The notes under the pieces: generated by a model
The model's input: only the letters and a program-made list of their open reading frames with translations
Told to the model about the DNA's origin: nothing
Database searches by the model: none
Part shown: in pieces, positions 1 to 7,224 of the stretch
Layout: each line of letters opens with the position of its first letter
Numbering within the stretch: position 1 is the first letter of the stretch
NCBI GenBank assembly: GCA_022545705.1
Contig: JACZQN010000009.1
Location: 1-34,975 of the forward strand
Reading direction: 5' to 3'
Source: Nitrospirota bacterium
Lineage (GTDB): Bacteria; Nitrospirota; Nitrospiria; Nitrospirales; Nitrospiraceae
Length of the DNA stretch: 34,975 nucleotides
Made by a program: the position numbers and the translations under genes

Positions 1-83
1 TCTCCCTGCTCAACACCACCCCAGTAGTGAGCGCACCCGAGACAGACAGTTCCGAGGAAGGCGATAATGATTGCCACTCGCAT
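1..83 (-). CDS. Probable lipoprotein, N-terminal part only (runs off window)
   Basis: The minus strand opens with ATG at 83 and stays open for 27 codons to the window edge. The translation begins MRVAIIIAFLGTVCLGC followed by AHYWGG, a short hydrophobic signal sequence ending in Leu-Gly-Cys, so a lipoprotein signal is likely, although Cys at -3 is not canonical for a lipobox. A GAGGT Shine-Dalgarno-like stretch lies just upstream of the ATG. The mature protein is outside the window, so no function can be given. Confidence 0.45.
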   Translation of the reverse strand, partial: MRVAIIIAFLGTVCLGCAHYWGGVEQG

Positions 84-159
84 GATGACCTCGCTTACGG
101 CACATCAATCCCCCCTACGTGGTTCAACCCCGTTGGATGACGGAAAGCCTAGCCCGCCC

Positions 160-181
160 GTGGGGAGGTGTCAAGGGTTGG
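160..181 (+). repeat. Left copy of an imperfect 22-bp direct repeat flanking the nuclease-like gene
   Basis: This copy matches 1401-1422 at 19 of 22 positions, all three differences being G/A. Its core is GTGGGGAG followed by TGTCAA and TTGG. It lies 74 bp beyond the 3' end of the PD-(D/E)XK-like gene; the other copy lies 68 bp upstream of its start. The repeats could mark the ends of an inserted module or simply be a dispersed repeat. Confidence 0.5.
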
Positions 182-255
182 GGAAGCGTGCCGTGTGTTG
201 CTCTCATCCTAGGCATCACCTGACCTCCATAACATGGAGCAGGTACCTAGACACT

Positions 256-1332
256 CTACAAAACATTAAATGCTCTACCGCACGCTAAACTTTTATTCTT
301 CAAATACCATGTCAAATTCGCTAGTCCATCATGGCCTTTAATTACCTTCTCAAAGATCTCTTCCCACGTTAAATGTAGAAACCGTTTCTTATACCTGGGC
401 TTTAATATCGAACGAATATTGCGCAGGATTGGCATGCTCTCGGGCTTCCCCCTTTTTACGTTCATGACATGCTGATTCCTCAAGTTCACCACATACCAAT
501 CGTCCGACCCTTCGAGCTTGGCCATCGAGGCAGCAAAGATGATATTTCTAAATAATTGTTCATAAAACAGTTTGGGCATCTTCTCGCCGTCGATGATCGT
601 TCGATAGTCGATGAGCGTATTCCTTCTGCAGTATCGCTCGAGAAGCCGATCCATTCGTTTGGGTTTTTCGCCTTCCCTCGCTTCTTTGTCCTCGGCGATA
701 GGGTTCTTGCTGCCAAATTTGGCTTCGATACAGATCACCACCTGTTTTGGGACAACAAGGATGATATCGGGCTCTGTCCCAAAAGGTTTGATATCGCCCT
801 CCAGATGCTGGCGGACTCTGTCAAGCGGTGGATATTTGGTAACCGTCCCATTCTTGAGATCAATCTTGCCACCCCAGAGATACAAGTCCACGTCATCGAC
901 AATCCTTCTCCTGGCTATATAACTCACTAAGTGCCTTAACGCATCGCCATTGGAGAGCAATTGAGCAAACACATTATAAGAGAGGGCGTCTTCGCTGTTT
1001 TCATAGCATAAGCGCTTGGATTCCAACTTGTTGCCATTGCGCAAGAAATTTTCAACGTAATGGTCGTTGTGGAACATCAAGTTGCGCTTCGTGGATGTTT
1101 CCAAGTCGCTTTTCGATGGACCGTTGTAGTAGACGAACCCATTGTTATGAACGCGAATCCCATGTTCTGGGCAAAATGGCACATATCTCATCTGTCCTTT
1201 ATATCGTTGAAATGGAGCTTTGTGCCGGTGAATATCGATCTGACAGTTTTTGACCGGACACCTGTCCCGGCTTAATTTGGTTTGGTGAAGGTCATTCCGA
1301 TAAAAGGAGATCGTGCAAGTGGATTTTGGCAT
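256..1332 (-). CDS. PD-(D/E)XK nuclease-superfamily-like protein with N-terminal zinc knuckle
   Basis: This 358-aa protein has no family name I recognise. The ATG at 1332 is chosen over a TTG six bases earlier because GAGG sits at proper spacing before it. An N-terminal C-x4-C ... C-x2-H pattern (C25, C30, C54, H57) looks like a zinc knuckle. Then comes a helix with SEDALSYNVF (Glu near 114), and a PD-(D/E)XK-like core: EPDIILV with Asp near 189, followed by VICIEAKFGS with Glu 203 and Lys 205. The order Glu-helix, PD, ExK is that of the nuclease superfamily and recalls restriction-endonuclease-like families such as PGN_0703; the nuclease role is inferred. No methyltransferase or antitoxin partner is visible. 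The gene is clearly AT-richer than the core genes, lies between imperfect direct repeats and borders a decayed recombinase, all signs of transfer. It could be a defence or homing-type nuclease. Confidence 0.65.
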   Translation of the reverse strand: MPKSTCTISFYRNDLHQTKLSRDRCPVKNCQIDIHRHKAPFQRYKGQMRYVPFCPEHGIRVHNNGFVYYNGPSKSDLETSTKRNLMFHNDHYVENFLRNGNKLESKRLCYENSEDALSYNVFAQLLSNGDALRHLVSYIARRRIVDDVDLYLWGGKIDLKNGTVTKYPPLDRVRQHLEGDIKPFGTEPDIILVVPKQVVICIEAKFGSKNPIAEDKEAREGEKPKRMDRLLERYCRRNTLIDYRTIIDGEKMPKLFYEQLFRNIIFAASMAKLEGSDDWYVVNLRNQHVMNVKRGKPESMPILRNIRSILKPRYKKRFLHLTWEEIFEKVIKGHDGLANLTWYLKNKSLACGRAFNVL

Positions 1333-1400
1333 CTTCAACCTCGTGCGATAGGTAGCCTTTGGAGGCGCGCTGTTCCCTCATGTGTGAAGTGTAGCGCCGG

Positions 1401-1422
1401 GTGGGGAGATGTCAAAGATTGG
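1401..1422 (+). repeat. Right copy of the imperfect 22-bp direct repeat
   Basis: This is the partner of 160-181 (19/22 identical), in the same orientation. The bases just before it also share a TAGC-rich word with the left copy, so the similarity may extend a little outward. No perfect target-site duplication is visible. Confidence 0.5.
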
Positions 1423-1485
1423 ATGTTGAGGGGCGGGCTGTTGCAACACCCCAGAAAACCCCTTAAAGCTCCAGAAAAACGCTGA

Positions 1486-1530
1486 AAAAGTCTTTTAAAA
1501 GTGCTTCAGAAGTCCTTTCAGAAGTCTTTC
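1486..1530. repeat. Four tandem 11-12 bp near-palindromic units
   Basis: The units are AAAAGTCTTTT (1486-1496), AAAAGTGCTTC (1497-1507), AGAAGTCCTTTC (1508-1519) and AGAAGTCTTTC (1520-1530). The first is a perfect palindrome around a central T; the others are degenerate versions. The period is close to one DNA helical turn, so the A-tracts and any half-sites fall on one face. This could be a protein-binding array, a curved DNA segment, or part of a dispersed repeat. Confidence 0.55.
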
Positions 1531-1660
1531 AACAACGCGTCTAGAAACCCCTGGGGCTCATCTGCTATCCAAGTATCGAATGTACAGTCCGTGCGGGAGG
1601 TGTCACCGCCGCGTTAGATGGGCAAGAGTGAGGCGGGGGAATCTGGCTGGCCAGACGCTG

Positions 1661-1685
1661 GCCCTCGCCACGGAAAGGCGAGGGC
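1661..1685. repeat. Perfect 9-bp inverted repeat (hairpin)
   Basis: GCCCTCGCC (1661-1669) pairs with GGCGAGGGC (1677-1685) around a 7-nt loop. No T-run follows on either strand, so it is not a standard terminator. It stands alone in the gene-poor stretch between the nuclease-like gene and the recombinase remnant. Confidence 0.5.
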
Positions 1686-1963
1686 CGTACGTCGTTGAGC
1701 CTGTGCTTTGTTTGTGCTCCCTCTGTGCAGGAATAGATCGAATCTATGGAATCAGTCGAACCGATGGAATCGATCCAAGTACGCGATCTCGAATAAAAAA
1801 CGGGGAAACCGTCGCGAAATCAAGCCAGAGCGTAAATCGACCTAATCGCTCTTTTAAGGCGAGGGCCCGGGACTTGGGTGCGAAGAGAGGCTTAGCTGTT
1901 TCAGCCCACGAAAGGGAAGGTTAGGTTTTTCCTCCAGAAGAGGTCGAAACATTTCCCAACCGC

Positions 1964-2371
1964 TCAGCCCATTTGCGTTCCCAACTGCGATGCCAGATAA
2001 TTTGGAAGAGTGAAGGTAGCCTCTGGTGGGGATGCGTAACAGAAGTTGCGAAATTCGTCCAGTACAGGGAGCCAATTTGAACAAGAAGCCATTTTGACCA
2101 CCAGGTCGAATGGCTGTTTGTATACAGGCGTTAGATTTTTTCCATCCAGCAAAAAGTTCGAGTAGACCGTATCCAGGATTTCTCGCTTTCGTTTATCATC
2201 CATGGATTTGTATAGAAGAACACAGCTATTTGCGAGTTCGAGTGTCTTGCAGACCAGGGGAAAATAATTCGCGGCGCGCATGCGGTGAGCCTGGATATAG
2301 CGGATCCGGGCCGACCCCTGGCGCCAAGGGGTCTTCGGGGCTATCCTCGTGAAGAGTAGGTGGACTCTCAT
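1964..2371 (-). pseudogene. Serine recombinase, C-terminal remnant
   Basis: The minus-strand frame carries a stretch typical of the C-terminus of large serine recombinases: an Asn-Tyr-Phe helix, then KSMDDKRKREILDTVYSNF, LDGKNLTPVYKQPFDL and, near the end, WLPVLDEFRNF. Family members have the same order: a helix ending in a Lys/Arg-rich loop, the SN-x-x-L-x-(D/G)-x-K-L strand, KKPFDL, then a W-L-P-x-L-D-x-F-R tail. The catalytic resolvase domain, the recombinase domain and the zinc ribbon are all missing, and the frame is open for only 135 codons, so it is a dead fragment. Residues before about position 30 show no homology. It marks an old integration or excision event next to the methyltransferase and nuclease-like genes. 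Confidence 0.65.
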
Positions 2372-2394
2372 GGTTGGTCAACGGGGGTATTTAG

Positions 2395-3069
2395 ATGCGA
2401 AAAACGTCGGAAGAAAAAAAGCATTTTCCTTCCAGCAAGCGTAATGCACAAAGAATATCATCCAAAGATTTTTGGGCCGATCGGTGGCAGAACCAAAATA
2501 CTCCATGGGATTTAGCAGGGCCTCACCCTCATCTTCAAATGGTAGTAGATCTTGCAAAAAAATTGGGTGGGCTATCGAAGGGAGCGAAGTTCTCGATTCC
2601 AGGTTGTGGGAGAGCCCACGATGGCGCACAGCTCGCAAAAGATGGGTATTTGGTCATCGCAGAAGACGTTGTTGAAAGGGCCATCGCAGAAGCGAAATCC
2701 CAGTACCAAAAACTGCCAGGTCTGACTTTAAGAACTGGCGATTTTTTCAATTGCCCAAAGGAGGACTTAGAGGCCTTCGATGCTATTTTTGATCGGGCAA
2801 TGATGTGCGCTTGCCCAAAAACAGAACACGCCGCTTTCGTTGACCAATGTGCGAAGCGTTTGAAAAAGGGCGGACTGTTTCTCACTCTGGCTTTTCAGGA
2901 ATTGAACCTTGATGCCGGGAAAGAAGGCCCTCCATATACCATATCCGAAGAGGAATTACGCACTCTGTTATCCAGGAATTTTGAGGTTTTATATACCGAG
3001 TTACGCAATGATGGTGCCACCGGAGTCGTCGTCAAAATGGAACTTCTATGCGTCGCAAGAAAGACTTAA
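2395..3069 (+). CDS. TPMT-family SAM-dependent methyltransferase
   Basis: This 224-aa protein matches the thiopurine S-methyltransferase family. FWADRWQNQNTPWDLAGPHP near residues 27-46 is the family's N-terminal signature. The SAM-binding motif I follows as FSIPGCGRAHDGAQLAKDG (about 66-84) with an acidic end (AED). FDAIFDRAMMCACPK, KRLKKGGLF and a C-terminal VKMELLCVARK strand complete a class I methyltransferase fold. Bacterial members methylate sulfur, selenium, tellurium or halide acceptors, or unknown small molecules; the substrate here cannot be read from sequence. GGGGG about nine bases upstream is a plausible ribosome site. The gene is AT-richer than its core neighbours and lies between recombinase remnants, so recent acquisition is likely. 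Confidence 0.85.
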   Translation: MRKTSEEKKHFPSSKRNAQRISSKDFWADRWQNQNTPWDLAGPHPHLQMVVDLAKKLGGLSKGAKFSIPGCGRAHDGAQLAKDGYLVIAEDVVERAIAEAKSQYQKLPGLTLRTGDFFNCPKEDLEAFDAIFDRAMMCACPKTEHAAFVDQCAKRLKKGGLFLTLAFQELNLDAGKEGPPYTISEEELRTLLSRNFEVLYTELRNDGATGVVVKMELLCVARKT

Positions 3070-3136
3070 CTCTATAGGCTCAAGTCACCGATATCCGTAG
3101 CGTAATGGTGACGAATACCCTAAGAAATTTCATAAG

Positions 3137-3172
3137 TCAGTTGCGAAGTTTGTCCAACCGGGGGAGGCGAAG
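3137..3172 (-). pseudogene. Possible second serine-recombinase C-terminal scar
   Basis: Read on the minus strand these bases give LRLPRLDKLRN and a stop. The remnant at 1964-2371 has NWLPVLDEFRN at the equivalent place. At the DNA level 3139-3156 matches 2044-2061 at 16 of 18 bases in the same orientation. This would place recombinase tails on both sides of the methyltransferase. The match is very short, and nothing recognisable continues beyond it, so it may be chance. Confidence 0.3.
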
Positions 3173-3243
3173 TGTAAGAAGGATTTGGTGAATAGGAGAA
3201 GCAGGGAATTTGGTGGCGACGCATTTGCAGCGAATCGTTGTCT

Positions 3244-4083
3244 TCACACTGCCAGCATTTCAATACGCCGTGTTTCCTCAGGGGTGAGTTCCAAGCTTTC
3301 GACTTGTAAGTCCTCTTTCATGTGTTGTTCGCTCGTCGTGCCTGTCAGCGGCAGCATCCCGATCTGCATGGCGAACCGAAAGATGACCTGCTGAGGCCCT
3401 GTCCCTAGGCGCTTTGCGATTCCCCGTATTTCCGGATCTCCGAACACTTGCCGGTTGGCCGTTAACAGCGAAAAGCCCTGATAGATAATGCCGTGGGCTT
3501 GGCAGATCTCCCTGACTTCTTTATCCCATGCGAGCACGGCATAACACCGGTTCTGCACCACCATGGGTTTGATGTCCGCTTTTGCGCAGAGCTGTGTGAG
3601 TTGGCCGGCATTGACGTTGCTGATGCCAATCATTTTGGTTCTTCCGGTCTTATAGATCCCTTCCATGGCAGCCCACACCTCCCAGTCCGCCTCTCCCAGT
3701 CCCACCCGCGAATACGGGCCGTGTAAGACATAGGAGTCCACGTACTCCGTCTGGAGGTGGGTCAGCGAGCTCTCGAAGGACTGATGAACCTGCGTGGTGA
3801 TATCTGCAGCGGCATCGTAGGGCGTTCTCTGGTCTTGGCCGTCGACCGATGTAAATTTGGTTTGCAGAAACAGCGTGTCCCGCTTGATCCCTTTGTTGTC
3901 GAGTGCACGCAGGGCCTCACCCACAAGGGCCTCACTGTAATGGATGAGCTGATTGGCCGTATCAATGGCCTTAAAGCCTGACGATACGGCTAATTGAACC
4001 AGTTGCGCGGTGGCTTCCTTCTTCCACGCGGTTCCATACAGAAAGGAAGGAATGCGTACGTTATTATAGGCCGTATAGTTCAT
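3244..4083 (-). CDS. Aldo/keto reductase
   Basis: This 279-aa protein is an NADPH-dependent aldo/keto reductase with a TIM-barrel fold. The expected active-site residues are visible: Asp41 in FKAIDTAN, Tyr49, Lys76 in LFLQTKF and His121 in DSYVLHGP. Tyr lies eight rather than five residues after Asp (DTANQLIHY), an arrangement I associate with the DTANQ-type subfamily. The cofactor-binding strand GISNVN and the C-terminal pattern PLTGTTSEQHMKEDL fit the family. Length is slightly short of the usual 280-320. GGGTGA stands at correct spacing before the ATG. It is alone on its strand before ilvE, and its substrate is unknown. It may reduce aldehydes or keto acids. Confidence 0.88.
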   Translation of the reverse strand: MNYTAYNNVRIPSFLYGTAWKKEATAQLVQLAVSSGFKAIDTANQLIHYSEALVGEALRALDNKGIKRDTLFLQTKFTSVDGQDQRTPYDAAADITTQVHQSFESSLTHLQTEYVDSYVLHGPYSRVGLGEADWEVWAAMEGIYKTGRTKMIGISNVNAGQLTQLCAKADIKPMVVQNRCYAVLAWDKEVREICQAHGIIYQGFSLLTANRQVFGDPEIRGIAKRLGTGPQQVIFRFAMQIGMLPLTGTTSEQHMKEDLQVESLELTPEETRRIEMLAV

Positions 4084-4363
4084 GCTGTTTCACCCACTCT
4101 GAATGACTGACCCACCACTATCAGAACGCGAGATTCCCTCTTGCCTCGAATGTTGACCCGGACGCACCCCGACCTTACACAGCGTTGCGCGATCAAGGGT
4201 ACAAAACTTGGCAGGTCATGGGCAATGGGTGGGCGACTACGCAGGTCTTCCCGGCCAATCCAGCATCTTCGTCTCGACGTTTGCCACCCGCGACACCACG
4301 GTCGCCGGCGTGGCATTAGTGTCTTTGTTGAACGCTTGGTGCCGAGCAGGGACAGGAAGATAC
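4084..4363. other. Intergenic stretch between aldo/keto reductase and ilvE
   Basis: About 280 bases without a convincing gene. Open frames on both strands run through it, but they either enter ilvE out of frame or show no family signature. No terminator with a T-run is visible. Confidence 0.4.
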
Positions 4364-5278
4364 TCAGATGCGGGTGAGCCACGCGTCGTGGGTGGGATCC
4401 TCGCCGCGGACGATGTCGAAAAAGGCCTTCTGCAAATCCCGCGTCACGGGACCGGGCGTCCCGTTGCCAATCCGCCGGCCATCCAGCTCTCGAACCGGCG
4501 CCACCTCCGCGGCCGTGCCGGTGAGGAACACTTCATCGGCGACGTACATCGCATCACGGGTAAAGCGCTCTTCCACGACCGGGATGTTCCGCTCGCGGGC
4601 GAGCTGCAGGATCGAGTTCCTGGTGATACCTTCTAAAATCGACGTGAGTGGCGGAGTGTTCAACCGACCCTTTTGGACGATGAACACATTTTCCCCCGTC
4701 CCTTCCGCCACGTAGCCTTCAGGATCCAGGAGAATCGCTTCGTCGTAGCCGTCGGCCTTGACCTCGCGCTTCGCCAGGATGGAGTTCACATAGTAACCAG
4801 TGATCTTCGCCCGGGTCATCGAGATATTGACATGATGCCGGGTGAAGGACGAGATCTTGGCCCTGATGCCCCTGGTCAAGGCCTCCTCTCCGAGATAGGT
4901 GCCCCACCGCCAGGCCGCAATGGCGAGACGGATTGGATTCTCCCCCGGATACAGCCCCATCGCGCCATCCGCGATATAGACCAACGGCCGGATATAGCAT
5001 GATTCCAGCCGATTGACCCGCACCGTCTCCACGATCGCATCCGCCACCTGCTTTTTGTCATACGGGATGGTCAGCATGGCAATGTGGGCGGAATCAAAGA
5101 GTCGGTCCACGTGCTCGGGAAGACGGAAGATCGCGGAGCCGTTCCGGCCTTGATAACAGCGGAGTCCTTCAAACGCGGCCAACCCGTAATGGAGGGAGTG
5201 CGTCAGCACGTGCACGGACGCATCCGCCCACTTCACGAATGTTCCATCCATCCAGATCTTGTCGCTTGCTTCCACCAC
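4364..5278 (-). CDS. ilvE: Branched-chain amino acid aminotransferase
   Basis: This is a fold-type IV PLP aminotransferase that performs the last step of valine, leucine and isoleucine synthesis. KIWMDGTFVKWADASVHVL and HSLHYGLAAFEGLRCY form the N-terminal signature. The PLP lysine is in MTRAKITGYYVNS, and the family motif GYVAEGTGENVF follows, as do LEGITR and FLTGTAAEVAPV. The frame is open upstream to an ATG at 5377, but that extension contains a near-consensus sigma70 promoter on the same strand (5334-5362), so its hydrophobic peptide is probably not translated. Starting at GTG 5278 (or GTG 5275) gives 304 aa, matching the usual 300-310. The ribosome site is poor, so the exact start is uncertain. 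The gene is divergent from the DUF4384-like gene. Confidence 0.92.
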   Translation of the reverse strand: MVEASDKIWMDGTFVKWADASVHVLTHSLHYGLAAFEGLRCYQGRNGSAIFRLPEHVDRLFDSAHIAMLTIPYDKKQVADAIVETVRVNRLESCYIRPLVYIADGAMGLYPGENPIRLAIAAWRWGTYLGEEALTRGIRAKISSFTRHHVNISMTRAKITGYYVNSILAKREVKADGYDEAILLDPEGYVAEGTGENVFIVQKGRLNTPPLTSILEGITRNSILQLARERNIPVVEERFTRDAMYVADEVFLTGTAAEVAPVRELDGRRIGNGTPGPVTRDLQKAFFDIVRGEDPTHDAWLTRI

Positions 5279-5333
5279 GGCGGCCCGAACCAGTGAGCAA
5301 AGAGCGTGAAAACCGATCGAGAGCAGTAAAGTC

Positions 5334-5362
5334 ACTATAGCAGCGCCCCACAGGGTCGTCAA
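5334..5362 (-). promoter_or_regulatory. Sigma70-type promoter for ilvE
   Basis: On the minus strand TTGACG (5357-5362) and TATAGT (5334-5339) are separated by exactly 17 bases. Transcription would begin near 5327, leaving about 50 nt of leader before GTG 5278. This decides against the longer ilvE reading frame. Confidence 0.65.
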
Positions 5363-5494
5363 GAATTTCAAGGACATCTGCCGAAGCAGTCGAGCTTCCC
5401 AAGGATGCGCCTCACGGGGCCAGCTTCGTGTGAAATTGACCGTTCTCAGACCCGGTGCTACTTTTTAGATGTCACCCCGTCACCTGCTCCGAGC

Positions 5495-6304
5495 ATGCAC
5501 AAGTCAGATCCAGCCAAAGCCAGAAGGATCACCCACCCCCAGGGGTTGTTTGATGAACCTGAAACGGGCCTCAAGTTGGCCCCATCAAGCCCGCAAACAG
5601 TCGAGCAGGAAGCTCCCGATGAAATCGCGGAGGCCGATGCCCCCACTCCACGACGAAGGCGTTGGATCGCGTTCGCCGGACCCGCGCTGGCCGTGCTCTT
5701 CGCGACAGGAGTGTTTGTCTGGCCATCCTTCAAATCCCACGTCTTTTCTCCGATCACCCTGCAACTGGCTGTGGTGCGAGTCACAGACAGCGGCCAGAGA
5801 ATCACGCTCCTGAATGAAGGCGATCTCGTCTCCAGGCAGGAAAGACTAGGGATCTTCGTCAACCCTGATGACACGCTGTTCCTGTACGTCTGGCACACCG
5901 ATTCAACCGGCAAGGTCATTCCGATTTTCCCGAATCACGATACCGCGGCACCGAAGAACCCTCTTGAGCCAAAACGCGCGCTTTGGCTCCTCTCTCCCAA
6001 GGGCCAAAGAGGCCTGGTTCGCTTGCCCAACACCCCCGGGCTCAAGAAGGTGACGGTTGTCGCCACGCCCAACCCACTGCACAGGCTCCATGATGGGTGG
6101 CGCCTGTTGTCCTGGATCGGCCTGGAGGGCTTACGCGATGAGGAAGACACCTTGAGCGATCCTCGCCAGTCATCGGCAAAGCTCAAGAGGGGACGAGACA
6201 CAGGGACGTTCATCCCGCCCGATCCAGGGACTTCCCCGCCCATTCGCTACCTCGAAGGCGACCCGAATGGGTTTTACTACGAGATCGAGTTCAAGCGCCT
6301 CTAG
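5495..6304 (+). CDS. Membrane-anchored protein with DUF4384-like domain
   Basis: Starting at ATG 5495 this gives 269 aa; an in-frame upstream codon at 5405 is possible but adds a low-quality extension. The N-terminal part is polar and Pro/Glu-rich, then RRRR precedes a single membrane helix (about 57-76). The C-terminal part is extracytoplasmic by the positive-inside rule. It contains LAVVRVTDSGQRITLLNEGD, FVNPDDTLFLYVWHTD, SGKVIPIFPN and KKVTVVATPNPL, resembling DUF4384, a beta-rich domain that often follows kinase or peptidase modules in envelope proteins. A final YLEGDPNGFYYEIEFKR ends the chain. No enzymatic motif is seen. It precedes the rplU promoter but is not obviously part of that operon. 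Function is unknown. Confidence 0.7.
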   Translation: MHKSDPAKARRITHPQGLFDEPETGLKLAPSSPQTVEQEAPDEIAEADAPTPRRRRWIAFAGPALAVLFATGVFVWPSFKSHVFSPITLQLAVVRVTDSGQRITLLNEGDLVSRQERLGIFVNPDDTLFLYVWHTDSTGKVIPIFPNHDTAAPKNPLEPKRALWLLSPKGQRGLVRLPNTPGLKKVTVVATPNPLHRLHDGWRLLSWIGLEGLRDEEDTLSDPRQSSAKLKRGRDTGTFIPPDPGTSPPIRYLEGDPNGFYYEIEFKRL

Positions 6305-6395
6305 GCTTCCGCCGCCGCTCGCTCATTGTCCAACATTCTCTGCGGGCGCAATCCGCTGACGAGTTCCGTGGTGCGCTCAGAGATGCCCAGCAGCC

Positions 6396-6425
6396 TTGAC
6401 GCTGCGCAAGTTTGTGTGATATAAG
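6396..6425 (+). promoter_or_regulatory. Promoter for the rplU-rpmA-obgE cluster
   Basis: TTGACG (6396-6401) and TATAAG (6420-6425) are 18 bases apart. The predicted start near 6432 gives a leader of about 20 nt to the rplU ATG, with a GGGGGAAG ribosome site in it. I see no attenuator or ribosomal-protein binding structure in so short a leader. Confidence 0.6.
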
Positions 6426-6452
6426 AGAAAATTCTGCTAGGGGGAAGCGAAT

Positions 6453-6767
6453 ATGTACGCGGTTGTAGAGACGGGGGGGAAGCAGTATCGGGTGGAGCCT
6501 GGTGACACGTTGAGCGTGGAGAAGGTCGCCGGCGAAGTCGGCAGCCTCCTGGAACTGAAGCAGGTCCGTCTCGTCCAAGGCGAGGACGGGCTCGTGGTGG
6601 GTCGTCCGTGGGTCGAACAGGCTTGCGTGACCGCAAAGATCATCAGACAGGGGCGCACGCGGTCCATCACGATCTTCAAAAAGAAGCGCCGCAAAAATTA
6701 TCGCCGCACGAAAGGTCATCGCCAAGCATTCACCCAGCTTCAGATCACTGATATCAAGACTGCATAG
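6453..6767 (+). CDS. rplU: 50S ribosomal protein L21
   Basis: This 104-aa protein has the full L21 pattern. It starts MYAVVETGGKQYRVEPGD, continues with KQVRLVQGEDGLVVGRPWVE, and ends in KKKRRKNYRRTKGHRQ and ITDI, the rRNA-binding basic loop. Its length equals the normal 103-105 aa. A strong GGGGGAAG site lies seven to eight bases before ATG. It opens the conserved rplU-rpmA-obgE order and is followed by rpmA after a 26-nt gap. Confidence 0.98.
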   Translation: MYAVVETGGKQYRVEPGDTLSVEKVAGEVGSLLELKQVRLVQGEDGLVVGRPWVEQACVTAKIIRQGRTRSITIFKKKRRKNYRRTKGHRQAFTQLQITDIKTA

Positions 6768-6793
6768 CCTGAGGACACCAAGGGGGGCGGTAC

Positions 6794-7057
6794 ATGGCAA
6801 CCAGCAGAGGCGGGGGGGGATCACGGAATGGTCGAGACAGTAACCCTCAATACTTGGGGGTCAAGGCGTATGGTGGTGAACGTGTGACGGCCGGCAGCAT
6901 TCTGGTCCGGCAGAGGGGCACAAAACTGCACCCCGGGTTCAACGTCGGTCTCGGACGGGATCACACGCTCTTCGCCCGCATTGCCGGGATCGTGAAATAC
7001 GAGGGAGAAAGAGCCCGCCGGAGAGTCAGCGTGTACCCAAAGCCACCGATTTCCTGA
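6794..7057 (+). CDS. rpmA: 50S ribosomal protein L27
   Basis: This 87-aa protein carries the L27 signature [16 protein letters not shown], then [18 protein letters not shown] and [16 protein letters not shown]. The N-terminus is MATSRGGGG instead of the common AHKKGGG, so the flexible arm that reaches the peptidyl-transferase centre has lost two lysines and the histidine but keeps the glycine run. A GGGGGGC ribosome site is present. It is cotranscribed with rplU. Confidence 0.97.
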   Translation: MATSRGGGGSRNGRDSNPQYLGVKAYGGERVTAGSILVRQRGTKLHPGFNVGLGRDHTLFARIAGIVKYEGERARRRVSVYPKPPIS

Positions 7058-7224
7058 GGCCGACCGCCGTCCTCACACGCCTGACCCATCGACACTTGTC
7101 ACCTCGCTATCCGCTGTCCGCAGCCCTGGAATCCTCACCAGCGGAACCGCCACTTCGCGATTCCTTTTCTACTGCGAAGCCATTTTGAACACTCTGGGAT
7201 TTTAGGGGAGCGTGAGGGTTTGTG

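Larger units (their letters stand above)
1339..1963. other. Gene-poor stretch in the accessory island
   Basis: I see no convincing gene in these 625 bases. One 114-codon frame (1580-1924, plus) has arginine-rich, low-quality composition and no recognisable motif. The stretch holds the right direct-repeat copy (1401-1422), phased repeats (1486-1530), a perfect 9-bp hairpin (1661-1685) and a weak minus-strand terminator-like element: stem 1800-1803 with 1809-1812, followed in minus sense by six T. That element could close a transcript from the recombinase remnant. Confidence 0.5.

Noticed and set aside
1486-1530. CRISPR array
   Set aside because: Units of 11-12 bp without spacers; no cas genes.
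1580-1924. 114-codon plus-strand frame
   Set aside because: Arginine-rich, no motif, no ribosome site, and interrupted by the hairpin at 1661-1685; noncoding is more likely.
4708-5377. N-terminal membrane helix on IlvE
   Set aside because: The first 33 codons contain a promoter on the same strand; the family has no such helix, so it was not reported as a membrane anchor.
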